In this document: piece by piece, positions 15,236-24,302 of the stretch
Numbering within the stretch: position 1 is the first letter of the stretch
Layout: each line of letters begins with the position of its first letter
Source of the DNA: CAZEPJ01 sp964514105
GTDB lineage: Bacteria; Desulfobacterota; Desulfocorpusculales; Desulfocorpusculum
DNA length: 40,610 bases
NCBI GenBank assembly: GCA_964514105.1
Contig: CAZEPJ010000043.1
Location: 1-40,610 of the forward strand
Reading direction: 5' to 3'
The notes under the pieces: generated by a model
Seen by the model: the letters and a program-made list of their open reading frames with translations, nothing else
Databases searched by the model: none
What the model was told of the DNA's origin: nothing
Program-made: the position numbers and the translations under genes

Positions 15236-16915
15236 GTGACGGTGGCCGAGATGGAACCGCGCGACTACGGGACGCTCCGGTGGAAGATCATCGGGCTGAG
15301 CCTCTGCTTTTCCATCATCCCTCTGTTCTCCCTGGGGTTCACCATCTACTATCAGTTTGACGTGTCGTACACGGATAAGATCGTCCAGAATCTCCGGGGC
15401 ATGGTGGAGAATCGCCGCGACGCCATCGACCTTTTTCTGGACGAGCGGATCTCCCAGCTCAATACCCTGGCGTACACCCACTCCCTCGAGCAGCTCCGGG
15501 ACCCGGCGTACCTGGAGCGGGTCTTCACCCTCATCCAGAGTCGGGCCCGCTCCTTCATCGACCTGGGGATCATCGACCAGGACGGGGATCACGTGGCCTA
15601 TTTGGGGCCGTACCAGTTGAGCGGGGTCAACTACAGAAACGAGGAGTGGTTCCAGTCCGTCACCCTGCGGGGGATCTACGTCAGCGACGTCTTCATGGGC
15701 TACCGGAAGTTCCCCCACTTCATCATCGCCGTCATGCGTCGGGAGGGAAACCGGAGTTGGGTCCTCAGGGCGACCATCGACACCAACATCTTCGAGAGCA
15801 TGGTCAAGGCCGCCCAGGTGGGGAGAAAGGGGGACGCCTTTCTCCTCAATCACGTCAACGTGCTTCAGACCCCACCGCGGTTCGGGGGGGAACTGCTGGG
15901 CCGGGTGATGTACCCGGAGTACACCAGCCTGACGGGCAGCCGCACCCAGGCCATGGTGCTCGAGGAGGAAAGGGCGCTGGTGGCTACGGCATGGCTTCGC
16001 AACAAGGATTGGCTGCTGGTGGTCAAGGAGGATCCCCAGGAGGAGCTCCTGCCGCTGCTCCGGGCCCGGAGCCTGGCGGTGGCCGTGATCATCGGGGGCG
16101 TGCTGCTCATCGTGCTGGGAACCGTGTTTGTGGCCCGCGCGCTCACCTCCCAGCTCGTTCGGGCGGACCGGGAGAAGGCCGTCCTGGACTCCAGCCTGGT
16201 CCAGTCCAGCAAGATGGCGGCCCTGGGCAAGCTGGCCGCGGGCATCGCCCACGAGGTCAACAACCCGCTGGCGGTCATCAAGGAGAAGGCCGGTTGGATG
16301 AAGGACCTCCTGGCCGAGGAGGACCTGGCATCCAGCAAGAACTTCCAGGAGTTCGAGGAATCGGTCAAAAAGATCGACTATCACGTGGAACGGGCCAAGA
16401 AGGTGACACACCGCCTGCTGGGGTTCGCCCGCCGCATGGAGCCCATCCAGGAGACCGTGGACGTCAATCACGTTGTGGGGGAGACCCTGGCCTTTCTGGA
16501 GAACGAGGCGCGGTTCCGGAACATTACCATCGCCACCGACTTCGAGTCGGACCTCCCGCGGATCCGCAGCGACTCGGCCCAGCTCCAGCAGGTCTTCCTC
16601 AACATCATCGAGAACGCCATCGACGCCATCGGCAAGGAGGGGAAAGTCACGGTCCAGACCCGGTTCGCGCCCCGGGAGAGGGAGATCTGCGTGACGATCT
16701 CGGACACGGGACCGGGCATCCCCAAGGAGATGGTGGGGAGGATCTTCGATCCCTTCTTCACCACCAAGGCGGCGGGAGAGGGGACCGGACTCGGGCTTTC
16801 CATCAGCTACAGCATCATCGAGAAGCTGGGGGGCAGGATCGCCGTGGAGAGCGAGGAGGGCCAGGGGACCGCCTTCAAGGTCTTCTTGCCCGTGGGGGGG
16901 GCGGGATCGGTCTGA
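15236..16915 (+). CDS. dCache-domain sensor histidine kinase (HK2)
   Basis: A 559-aa membrane kinase. Helices at about 16-38 and 278-300 bracket a dCache-like sensor with YLGPYQLSGVNY (122-133), WF, YVSDVFMGYRKFPHFIIAVMR and WVLRATIDTNIF, the signature shared with HK1, HK4 and HK5. The H-box is GIAHEVNNPLAVI with His339. The ATPase has LNIIENAIDAI, DTGPGIP and GTGLGLSI. GTG at 15236 is the first start; GTG 15242 (spaced from GAAGGG) and ATG 15251 are alternatives. A receiver gene follows after 33 bases. It lies behind the SLC13-like transporter and may sense that transporter's substrate. Confidence 0.93.
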   Translation: MTVAEMEPRDYGTLRWKIIGLSLCFSIIPLFSLGFTIYYQFDVSYTDKIVQNLRGMVENRRDAIDLFLDERISQLNTLAYTHSLEQLRDPAYLERVFTLIQSRARSFIDLGIIDQDGDHVAYLGPYQLSGVNYRNEEWFQSVTLRGIYVSDVFMGYRKFPHFIIAVMRREGNRSWVLRATIDTNIFESMVKAAQVGRKGDAFLLNHVNVLQTPPRFGGELLGRVMYPEYTSLTGSRTQAMVLEEERALVATAWLRNKDWLLVVKEDPQEELLPLLRARSLAVAVIIGGVLLIVLGTVFVARALTSQLVRADREKAVLDSSLVQSSKMAALGKLAAGIAHEVNNPLAVIKEKAGWMKDLLAEEDLASSKNFQEFEESVKKIDYHVERAKKVTHRLLGFARRMEPIQETVDVNHVVGETLAFLENEARFRNITIATDFESDLPRIRSDSAQLQQVFLNIIENAIDAIGKEGKVTVQTRFAPREREICVTISDTGPGIPKEMVGRIFDPFFTTKAAGEGTGLGLSISYSIIEKLGGRIAVESEEGQGTAFKVFLPVGGAGSV

Positions 16916-16948
16916 GGCATCTCGCGGCTGAGGGGGAAGGGGAGGCCA

Positions 16949-17338
16949 ATGGAGGCATTCAGGGTCCTGGTCGTGGACGACGAGGCGGATTTCCTGGAGA
17001 CCCTCGTCAACCGCCTCAGGCGGAGGCAGGTTGATGTCCGGGGGGTGGCAAGCGGCCGGGAGGCCCTCGACCTGTTGGCGCGCGAGGCATTCGACGTGGT
17101 CATCCTGGACGTGCTGATGACCGGGATGGACGGCATCGAGACGCTCCGGCAGATCAAGGAGAAACAGCCCATGGTGGAGGTCATCATGCTCACGGGCCAT
17201 GGATCGGTGGAGTCGGGACTCCAGGGCATGAGGCTGGGGGCCTTCGACTACGTCATGAAGCCCGCGGACATCCACGACCTCCTGGAGAAGGTTCGACAGG
17301 CGCACGAGCGCAAGCGGATTCAAGAACAAAGGAGCTGA
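16949..17338 (+). CDS. Single-domain response regulator
   Basis: A 129-aa receiver with D10-D11, phosphoacceptor D54 in VILDVLMTGMDG, LTGHG and a YVMKPAD lysine. The proline usually found four residues after the aspartate is threonine here, which may alter the alpha3/beta3 loop. The tail (QAHERKRIQEQRS) is short and charged. It is almost certainly the partner of HK2, with GGGGAGG before the ATG. No output domain. Confidence 0.92.
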   Translation: MEAFRVLVVDDEADFLETLVNRLRRRQVDVRGVASGREALDLLAREAFDVVILDVLMTGMDGIETLRQIKEKQPMVEVIMLTGHGSVESGLQGMRLGAFDYVMKPADIHDLLEKVRQAHERKRIQEQRS

Positions 17339-17454
17339 CGAGTCCGCGAGACCGGCCCGTCTCCCCGCGGTCGGAAACCGGCAAGGAAGGTCTGCACCCA
17401 CCAGTGGCTGCCAGGGAGGACAGGGGCGGGAGGGGATCTCCCGGGGGCAGAGGC

Positions 17455-18354
17455 ATGCTGGCCTACGGGGTCGGCGTCCTGCTGCTGGTCGGCGCCCTGG
17501 GGTTCGCCGGGGCCGGCCAGGGCTGGATGGCCGCCGGAGCGGCCGCCCTGGGGATGCTCTCCGCCTGGTCCACCTGGCGATTGACCGGTAGGGTCCGAGC
17601 CGCGGCAGCCCAGAGGGACCTGCTGGACGCCCAGTTGATCCAGTCCCAGAAGCTGGCGTCCCTGGGAGAGCTGTCGGCGGGCATCGGCCATGAGGTCAAC
17701 AATCCCCTGGCCATCATCGCCCAGGAGACCGAGTGGATGACCCACCTGCTGGATGGCGTCTCCCCGCCCGATGCCAAAGCCCGGGAGGATTTCGCGGATT
17801 CCCTCCGCGAGATCCGGCGGCAGGTGGACCGGTGCCGGGAGATCACCCAGAACCTCCTTGATTTCGCCCGAAAGATGGAGCCGATCCTCCAGGAGGTGGA
17901 CATCAACAGGCTCCTGGAGGACATGACCCGCTTGGTGGAGAAGGAGACGACCAAGAACAACATCGCCGTGGTGCGGGAATATGCCGAGGATCTGCCGCCC
18001 GTGGTCACGGACCCGCCCAGGATCAGGCAGGTCGTCCTGAATCTTCTCAACAACGCGCGCCATGCCATCCAGAAGGACGGGATCATCGTGGTGGGGACCC
18101 GCAGCGCCGGAGGCGGCGGGGTGGAATTCCTGGTGCGCGACACGGGCTGCGGCATTCCCAGGGAGCACCTGAACAAGATCTTTGACCCGTTCTTCACCAC
18201 CAAGCCCCAGGGCAAGGGGACGGGGCTCGGCCTGTCCATCTGCCACGGGATCATCGAACGGTTGGGGGGCAGGATCTCGGTTGCGAGCGAGGTGGGCCGG
18301 GGCACCACCTTCGTGGTGCACCTGCCCGACCTCTCGGGGAAAGGAAACTCTTGA
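17455..18354 (+). CDS. Histidine kinase without a large sensor domain (HK3)
   Basis: A 299-aa kinase whose N-terminus is only a hydrophobic hairpin (about 3-20 and 24-40) with no periplasmic domain. A linker then leads into the HisKA H-box GIGHEVNNPLAII (His79). The ATPase is complete: LNLLNNARHAI, DTGCGIP and GTGLGLSI. Without a sensor domain it may read membrane state or the status of a partner such as HK2. An in-frame GTG at 17404 would add 17 Arg/Gly-rich residues but has no good ribosome-binding site; ATG 17455 is preferred, though its site is also weak. The stop shares a base with the ATG of the next receiver, implying translational coupling. Confidence 0.88.
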   Translation: MLAYGVGVLLLVGALGFAGAGQGWMAAGAAALGMLSAWSTWRLTGRVRAAAAQRDLLDAQLIQSQKLASLGELSAGIGHEVNNPLAIIAQETEWMTHLLDGVSPPDAKAREDFADSLREIRRQVDRCREITQNLLDFARKMEPILQEVDINRLLEDMTRLVEKETTKNNIAVVREYAEDLPPVVTDPPRIRQVVLNLLNNARHAIQKDGIIVVGTRSAGGGGVEFLVRDTGCGIPREHLNKIFDPFFTTKPQGKGTGLGLSICHGIIERLGGRISVASEVGRGTTFVVHLPDLSGKGNS

Positions 18355-18767
18355 TGGAAGGCAAGCCCAGAGTGCTGATCGTGGACGACGAAGAACGCTT
18401 CCGGACCACCATGGGGCGGCTCCTGGCCGCGCGGGGGCTGGATGTGGCCGCGGCGGGAAGCGCCCGGGAGGCCCTGGAGCAGCTCCAACAGGCGGCGTTC
18501 GACGTGGTGGTCCTGGATGTGCGGATGCCGCAGATGAGCGGCATCGAGGCCCTGGCGGAGATCAAGCGGATCCGCCCCGAGATCGAGGTCATCATCCTGA
18601 CGGGTCACGCCTCGGTGGACGCGGCCGTGGAGATCATGCGCCTGGGCGGGTACGAGTACCTCCTCAAGCCATGCCCCACGGACGACCTGGTGGACAAGAT
18701 CGAGGCGGCCTACGAACGGAAGGTCACCCGGGAATCGAGACGGAGACCCAACGGGTCCGGGCCGTAG
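18354..18767 (+). CDS. Single-domain response regulator
   Basis: A 137-aa receiver with D11-D12, phosphoacceptor D55 (VVVLDVRMPQMSG), LTGHA and YLLKPCP lysine. It starts at the ATG overlapping the HK3 stop (TGATG), preceded by GGGGAAAGGAAA, so it is the HK3 partner. The basic tail (RESRRRPNGSG) carries no domain. It closes the plus-strand cluster and converges on PEP-synthase-like protein 1. Confidence 0.92.
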   Translation: MEGKPRVLIVDDEERFRTTMGRLLAARGLDVAAAGSAREALEQLQQAAFDVVVLDVRMPQMSGIEALAEIKRIRPEIEVIILTGHASVDAAVEIMRLGGYEYLLKPCPTDDLVDKIEAAYERKVTRESRRRPNGSGP

Positions 18768-18807
18768 CCGGGACCTGGGTGGCGGCCCTGCCCTGACCAG
18801 GCCCCGG
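18768..18807. terminator. Possible bidirectional hairpin between convergent genes
   Basis: CCGGGACCTGG (18768-18778) pairs with CCAGGCCCCGG (18797-18807), eleven base pairs with one mismatch and an 18-base loop. There is no T tract. Its location right after the receiver stop suggests transcript-end formation. Confidence 0.4.
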
Positions 18808-18853
18808 ATGACGGAATCGAGCCCCTTCCCCGGGTCGGCCCATGTCCCGAAGA

Positions 18854-21457
18854 TCAACCCAGGTCGCAGCTGTAGTCGCCCGTCAGGAAGCAGCGGGCCA
18901 TGGTGTGGACGCTGGCCTCGTCCTTCATGAGCATGTCCAGCTGCCGCGTGAAGATCAGGAGCCGGCCCAGCAGCTCCAGCTTCTCCTCCACCGTGGGTCG
19001 ATCGTACTTCTGAAACCGGGCGCTCACCCGGTCCCCCTTGACCTCCACCTCCATGCCCAGCTCTCCCAGGATCAGGGCGATGGCCTGGGCCCGCCGGTTC
19101 CTGCGCACCTCGTCGGCGGCGCCCCCCTTGAAGGCGAAGGTGATGTAGTTCTTGTTGACCGTCTGGCCGCAGTAGGAGTCCAGGACGCTGTAATGGTAAC
19201 CCACCCGGGAGCTGAAATTGACGTACTTGTCCGAGATGATGGCGAAGCTGCGGTCTCCGAACCGCTCCGAGACATGGGGGTTGGTGAGCATCTGCTCCGA
19301 CATGACGGAGAGGAAGCCTTTGAGCTCGACCGGCCGGGGCTCCCGGGCGCGCAGCTCGTCGTGCATCATCCCCTTGAGCAGGGCCCGGAACGGCAGGGAG
19401 GCAATCTGAGAGACGGTGACCTTTCGGCTCCCCTCCTCCACGCCCTGGACCCCCTCCCCCAGGTCGATGATGTGAAGGTCGATGGGGAGGGGGATATCCA
19501 GCTTCATGGCCCCGACTCCGCCCTCGGTCACCGCATCGCTGATCTGGAACATCTCCCGATAGGACACCTCGTGGACGAACCGCATGATGTCGTGGAGGGT
19601 CTTGCACCCCTGGGGGTTGAAGTCGGGCGACTTGGGATCCGTGAGGTTGAGGGGCACGATCCATCGGGCTACCCGCTGCAGCGTCTCATGGACCGGGGTG
19701 CCGATCATGGCCGTCTTGCGGGGCTCCCGCACCGCGAGAAGCGCTTCCACGCGCCCGGCATAGACCCTTCCTGCGTACGCGTCCACCGTGACCTCTCCGC
19801 CCGGCGGGATGTTGGCCAGGGCGCCCCTGGCGTCCAGCAAGGCCGGCACCCCGAACTCCCGGGCCAGGGAGGCCATGTGCCCGGTGACGCTGCCCGACTC
19901 GGCCACGATGGCCCGGGCCCTGCGCATGACCACCACGAACTTGGGAGACGAGTGCCGGGCCACGAGCACGGCGCCGTCGGGAAACCCCACGAGATCCTCC
20001 TCGGAGCGCACGTGGTGGGCGGGCCCGCAGCCCACCCCCGGGCAGGCCACATCCCCGCTTCCCACCAGGACCTCATGGCCGACCGGAACGGGGGCCTCCT
20101 CCAGCCGGGCATCCAGGCCCGTTGGCCGGAGCCTCAGGGGCCTGGCCTGGAGCACATAGAGCTGGCCTCGTCGATCCAGGGCCCACTCCATGTCCTGGGC
20201 CGCCTGGTAGTGCTCCTCCAGCCGGATGGCGTACAGGGCCAGGGTCCGGACCTGCTCGGGGGTGAGGGCCGGCCTCTCCTGGTCGGCCTCGGGCACGGGG
20301 ACCTCCAGGAGGCCGCCCTCGGGGTTGCTGACGACCTTCACGGGCTTGCGGGACACGGCACTCCTGACGATGGGGAGGTCTCGGCCCCGGCCCACGGTGA
20401 AGGTGTCCGGCGTGAGGACGCCCCCCACCGCATAGAGGCCCAGGCCCCAGACGGCTGTCACTGTGACGCTGTCGTCCTGGATCTGGAACGGGTGTCTGGA
20501 GTAGATGATCCCGCTGGCCACCGAGTCCACCATGCGGAGGCAGGCCACGCTCATGGCCACGTCCTCGTCGCGGATCCCATGGTTGAGGCGGTACGAAATG
20601 GCCCGGGGCGTGTACAGGCTGGCCGCGATGAACCGGTATGTCTGGAGGATCTTTTCCCGGGGCACGTTCAGGAGGGAGACGTATTGACCGGCGAAGGAGA
20701 GCTCGCCGTCCTCTCCCAGGGCACTGCTCCGCATGGAAACGCGAAGGGGGCCCTCCAGCGCGCCTGCCCGGCGCGCCGCCTCCTCCAGGTCGTCGAAGCC
20801 CTGGATGATGGCGTCCTCCAGCGCTTTGGGGATGCGGGCGGACAGGAACAGGCGCTGGATCTCCTCGCTGGCCCCGGCGACCCCGCCGGGATCGTTGGCG
20901 TCCAGGCCCATCTTCCGCTTGTTGATCTCATCGACCAGGTCGTTCTCATCCAGGAACAGCTCGAAGGCTCGGGTGGTCACGGCGAACCCATCGGGGGTGG
21001 GGAGCCCGGCACGGTTGCGCACCTCGCCCAGGTTGGCGTTCTTGCCCCCCACCCAATCCGCCATCTCCTTGTGGATGCGGTGATACGGGAGCACCAGGTC
21101 GTCGATGGGGGTGTGCTTGCGTGTCTCCAGTTCGGCCTTGATCCTGCCGTTGATCTCCTCCAGAACCCGGAACAGGAGAGGATACCGACGCCCCGAGAGG
21201 GCGTCCAGGTCCTTGACCATGCGAAGGGCATGAAACACGGCCCGGGCGGACTGGGACCGCACGTACGACATGCCAAAGATCCGCGCCCCACGGAGGGCCT
21301 CCTCCATGTCGGCGATGATGTCCAGGTTCTCGGAGTTGGAGGCCAGGAGGTCCTTGAAGCTGTTGTACTTGAGGCGGAAGAGGGCCGTCAGGTCATCCCG
21401 GAGGGAATCACTCCGCCGCGTCCACCATCGGCGCAGGATGCTGAGTCCTTTTCGCAT
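18854..21457 (-). CDS. PEP-synthase-like protein 1 with non-canonical C-terminal domain
   Basis: An 867-aa protein. Residues 1-130 are helical and unassigned. About 135-445 is the ATP-grasp domain of the PPDK/PEP synthase family: VGGKNANLGEVRNRAGLPTP (136-155), RVSMRSSALGED (239-250), SFAGQYVSLLNVP and DMEWALDRRGQLYVLQARPL. About 465-570 is the swivelling phosphohistidine domain with SGSVTGHMASLAREFGVPAL (521-540) and His527. The usual PEP/pyruvate TIM-barrel is missing. Instead, 600-867 holds CKTLHDIMRFVHEVSYREMF (618-637) and RVGYHYSVLDSYCGQTVNKN (751-770). It may make a phosphohistidine or phosphorylate another substrate rather than interconvert pyruvate and PEP. It lies 40 bases behind the sigma-54 activator gene on the same strand. 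Confidence 0.88.
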   Translation of the reverse strand: MRKGLSILRRWWTRRSDSLRDDLTALFRLKYNSFKDLLASNSENLDIIADMEEALRGARIFGMSYVRSQSARAVFHALRMVKDLDALSGRRYPLLFRVLEEINGRIKAELETRKHTPIDDLVLPYHRIHKEMADWVGGKNANLGEVRNRAGLPTPDGFAVTTRAFELFLDENDLVDEINKRKMGLDANDPGGVAGASEEIQRLFLSARIPKALEDAIIQGFDDLEEAARRAGALEGPLRVSMRSSALGEDGELSFAGQYVSLLNVPREKILQTYRFIAASLYTPRAISYRLNHGIRDEDVAMSVACLRMVDSVASGIIYSRHPFQIQDDSVTVTAVWGLGLYAVGGVLTPDTFTVGRGRDLPIVRSAVSRKPVKVVSNPEGGLLEVPVPEADQERPALTPEQVRTLALYAIRLEEHYQAAQDMEWALDRRGQLYVLQARPLRLRPTGLDARLEEAPVPVGHEVLVGSGDVACPGVGCGPAHHVRSEEDLVGFPDGAVLVARHSSPKFVVVMRRARAIVAESGSVTGHMASLAREFGVPALLDARGALANIPPGGEVTVDAYAGRVYAGRVEALLAVREPRKTAMIGTPVHETLQRVARWIVPLNLTDPKSPDFNPQGCKTLHDIMRFVHEVSYREMFQISDAVTEGGVGAMKLDIPLPIDLHIIDLGEGVQGVEEGSRKVTVSQIASLPFRALLKGMMHDELRAREPRPVELKGFLSVMSEQMLTNPHVSERFGDRSFAIISDKYVNFSSRVGYHYSVLDSYCGQTVNKNYITFAFKGGAADEVRRNRRAQAIALILGELGMEVEVKGDRVSARFQKYDRPTVEEKLELLGRLLIFTRQLDMLMKDEASVHTMARCFLTGDYSCDLG

Positions 21458-21497
21458 ATTCTGGCATCAGAGCGAGACGAATCGGGCAAGATCGCGC

Positions 21498-24002
21498 CTA
21501 CGTGGCAGATTCTCGCCATCCCACCAGGTAATACTGCGTGGCGGGCCCCTTGCCCTCCTTCCGGACGATCCCCTTCTTCACCAGATCCTGCAGATCGTAG
21601 ATGGCCGTCCGCGAGGGAAGATCGTTGCCCACGATCCTCTGATACTCGGACCGGCTAACCCACCCGTTCTGGAGCAGATGGGGGTAGGCCTTTCGCTGCC
21701 GGGCGCTGAGCCCCTCGGGAAGGGTCGAGCGCTCGCCCCCCGGGGCGAACAGGGGGAGGGGGGCCTGGGCCTCAGGGGCGGGTTCCGGCCCCTTGCCCCC
21801 CGGCCGGGGCTCCTCGCCGCCCAGCTTGAGGTCGCCGGCCTGGATGAGGTTCCCGCCCGCCATGACCACGGCCCGGGTGACGCAGTTCATGAGTTCCCGG
21901 ACGTTGCCGGGCCACGGGTGGCTCTTGAGCTTCTCCAGCGCTCCCCGGCTCAGCCCGATCCCCTCCTTGTTCACGAGACGGCAGGCCTGTTTGAGGAAGT
22001 AGTCCACCAGGATGGGGATGCTCTCCCGATGATCCCGCAGGGCCGGAGTCCGAATGGTGAGGACCTCCAGACGGTAGTACAGGTCCTCCCGAAACAGCCC
22101 CTTTTCGATGAGGCCCTTGAGGTCCACGTTGGTGGCCGCGATGAGCCGGACGTCCACGTCCAGTTCCTGGTCGCTCCCCAGGGGACTGACCTTGCGCATG
22201 GCCACGGCCCGCAATAGGGCCTGCTGCACCCTGGGCGATGCGGTGCCGATCTCGTCCAGGAAAAGGGTCCCGCCGTGGGCGGCCAGAAAGGCCCCTTTCC
22301 GCTCGGCCTTGGCCTCGGTGAAGGCACCTTTGACGTGGCCGAACAGGGAGTCCAGCAGGAGGTTCTCGTCCAGGGCCCCGCTGTTGATGGCGATGAAGGG
22401 CTTGTCGGCCCGGGCGCTGTGCCGGTGGATGGCCTCGGCGATGAGCTGCTTGCCCGTTCCCGTCTCGCCCACGATGAGCACGTCGGCATCCACCGATGCC
22501 GCCTTGAGCAACTCTGACTTCAGGGCGTCGATGACAGGGCCGTGGCCCACGATCCCCTCCACCTCGTGGCCGTGCAGGTGGCGTTTGAGTGACGCGATCT
22601 CCTCCTCCAACCGCACCTTTTCCCGCCGGCGGTCCGCCTCCAGCCGCTCGTCCTTCTCGCGGATCTCCTGGATCTGCGCCCGCAGGGTGCGGATCATCTT
22701 GTTGACCGCGCTTTTCAGGAGGCTGGTCTCGAAGTCCTGGTCCGGCAGGACGATCTCCTCCAGGCTCCCCCGCTCCTGGCTCTCGTTGACGGCCGCCGCG
22801 ATCCTCAGGGTCGGCCGCGTGATGGCCCGGCTCAGGGCGAAGATCAGAAGGGAGACGATGAGGATGGTGGCCACGGTCATGACGAAGATCACGTCCACCT
22901 GCCGGTACCCGGCCCACAGGGACAAGCGGCTCCGATCCACGAAGGCCACGCCCCCCACCACCGACATCCCCCCCGAGGGGGCCGCCTCGAATCGCACGGG
23001 GGCATACCCCACCGCCTGGCTGGTCCCCTGACGCCCTCCGTCTCCTCTCTCCAGACCCGCGAGCAGGCCGTGCCTGCCGGCGAGGACGTCCTCGACCATT
23101 CGCCAATACCCCTTGTGCCTGGCGTCGGGCCGAAACGCCCCATCCAACCCGGGTCTCCCCGCCGTGCCAACCCAGTCCCCCCGGGCCATCTCCGTGGAAA
23201 GGGCCTTTCTCTGGTCCTCCGCCTCGGACTGAAACAGGATCCACCCCTCGCGGTCGAACAGGTAGCTGAACCGGACCTCCGGGCTGCGCACATACGCAAA
23301 CAGGGGGGACCGGGGGGAATTGAACAGGGAGAGGATCTCCCGGATCTGGTGGGCGTCCACGGCCAGCATGAGGAGGCCTTTGGGCTTGGCGCTGTCGCCG
23401 AAATACGGCGCAGCCATCCGGATCACCTTGGCGGGGTCCCGCAGGGCGCCCTTGCCGTCGGGAACGCCGGGGTACACGACCTCCTGGACCTCCGATATCC
23501 AGACCTCGTTGCGCCCCATTTCGGCCGCCCGCTCCAGCAGGGCCATGGGGTTGGGCCGCACGTTGGCAACGGCCGTGGACGGGATGGCCGAGGTGCCGCT
23601 TTCCGAGGCCACGAAGAAGACGGTCTCCTTGGGCCTGTTGGAGAGAAAGGCCAGTTCCCGGTACATCTCCCCGCGCACGCTGCGGCGGGAGTCCAGGGCC
23701 AGGAGCAGGTCGGAAGGGCCCACGGGCCCCTGGGCCATGATCAGGAGGTCCTCCCGGCTCTGGTTGAGAAAGATCTCCACCTCGTGAGCGATGGCCAGGG
23801 TCTGCACCTGGACGTTGCGCTCCAGGGCCTCGGTGAGGAACTGCTCGGAGAACCGGTGGGTGATGTAACCCGTGATCACCAGGATGATCACCACCGGGGG
23901 GATGAGGGCGAGCAGGAGCTTGGTCCGCAGCCGCAGGGACCGAAACCCCAGGTCTCCCCGCGAGAAGGTGGCAAGGCCGTACTCCTGGTTGAATATCCGC
24001 AT
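21498..24002 (-). CDS. Membrane-bound sigma-54 activator with dCache sensor and winged-helix tail
   Basis: An 834-aa regulator. Helices at about 28-49 and 370-392 flank an extracytoplasmic dCache-like sensor, followed by a HAMP-like linker and a coiled coil (440-480). The AAA+ domain has Walker A GETGTGKQ (512-519), GAFTEA (559-564) where GAFTGA is usual, Walker B TLFLDE (579-584) and the RED..YYRLEV segment. The tail is not the common Fis-type helix-turn-helix. Residues about 764-828 (LSARQRKAYPHLL, SRTAIYDLQDLVKKGIVRKEGKGPATQYY) look like a winged helix. The ATG at 24002 is preferred to the longer 24161 frame, whose extra 53 residues are basic and low in hydrophobicity. The divergent TauE2 operon has a sigma-54-like promoter and is the likely target. 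Confidence 0.88.
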   Translation of the reverse strand: MRIFNQEYGLATFSRGDLGFRSLRLRTKLLLALIPPVVIILVITGYITHRFSEQFLTEALERNVQVQTLAIAHEVEIFLNQSREDLLIMAQGPVGPSDLLLALDSRRSVRGEMYRELAFLSNRPKETVFFVASESGTSAIPSTAVANVRPNPMALLERAAEMGRNEVWISEVQEVVYPGVPDGKGALRDPAKVIRMAAPYFGDSAKPKGLLMLAVDAHQIREILSLFNSPRSPLFAYVRSPEVRFSYLFDREGWILFQSEAEDQRKALSTEMARGDWVGTAGRPGLDGAFRPDARHKGYWRMVEDVLAGRHGLLAGLERGDGGRQGTSQAVGYAPVRFEAAPSGGMSVVGGVAFVDRSRLSLWAGYRQVDVIFVMTVATILIVSLLIFALSRAITRPTLRIAAAVNESQERGSLEEIVLPDQDFETSLLKSAVNKMIRTLRAQIQEIREKDERLEADRRREKVRLEEEIASLKRHLHGHEVEGIVGHGPVIDALKSELLKAASVDADVLIVGETGTGKQLIAEAIHRHSARADKPFIAINSGALDENLLLDSLFGHVKGAFTEAKAERKGAFLAAHGGTLFLDEIGTASPRVQQALLRAVAMRKVSPLGSDQELDVDVRLIAATNVDLKGLIEKGLFREDLYYRLEVLTIRTPALRDHRESIPILVDYFLKQACRLVNKEGIGLSRGALEKLKSHPWPGNVRELMNCVTRAVVMAGGNLIQAGDLKLGGEEPRPGGKGPEPAPEAQAPLPLFAPGGERSTLPEGLSARQRKAYPHLLQNGWVSRSEYQRIVGNDLPSRTAIYDLQDLVKKGIVRKEGKGPATQYYLVGWRESAT

Positions 24003-24055
24003 GCTGGACGCCTGGTGATCGGATGATCGAGCCCCAGTTCGTCGGAGACGGGGGG

Positions 24056-24087
24056 AAAGAGGCCCCAAGGTCGCTGCCGGCCTCTTT
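24056..24087. promoter_or_regulatory. Hairpin in the leader of the sigma-54 activator gene
   Basis: AAAGAGGCC (24056-24064) pairs with GGCCTCTTT (24079-24087) around a 14-base loop. On the plus strand it runs into five T, like an intrinsic terminator. On the minus strand it lies 54 bases before the activator ATG. Its stem repeats the AGAGGCC/GGCCTCT arms of the hairpin at 13033. Confidence 0.6.
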
Positions 24088-24141
24088 TTGCGAGATCCAT
24101 GATAGCGAGTCCGCATCCGCCCGTCAATTCCTTGAATCTCC

Positions 24142-24157
24142 TGGCACGGATCTTGTA
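24142..24157 (+). promoter_or_regulatory. Sigma-54-like promoter for the TauE2 operon
   Basis: TGGCACGGATCTTGTA matches TGGCACG-N4-TTGCW except that the -12 GC is GT. The GG element is at 24143-24144 and the spacing is correct. Predicted start is near 24168, about 135 bases before the first gene. The divergently encoded membrane activator would be its natural regulator. The non-consensus -12 base lowers confidence. Confidence 0.5.
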
Positions 24158-24302
24158 ACACAAACCCCCCATGGGCGCCCGCTGTGGCGAGATCTGGCGA
24201 GTAGGGACCGGGGAGGAGGTGACGGGCGAGGCGGGCCGAGGGCGAGCTGTCTGACGCCCGGCACGGGGGCGCCCCAGAATCCTGGGAAGCGGAGGTAGGA
24301 TG

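Noticed and set aside
18842..21658. Long plus-strand frame opposite PEP-synthase-like protein 1.
   Set aside because: The minus-strand product has clear ATP-grasp and phosphohistidine motifs along its full length, so the plus frame is a shadow.
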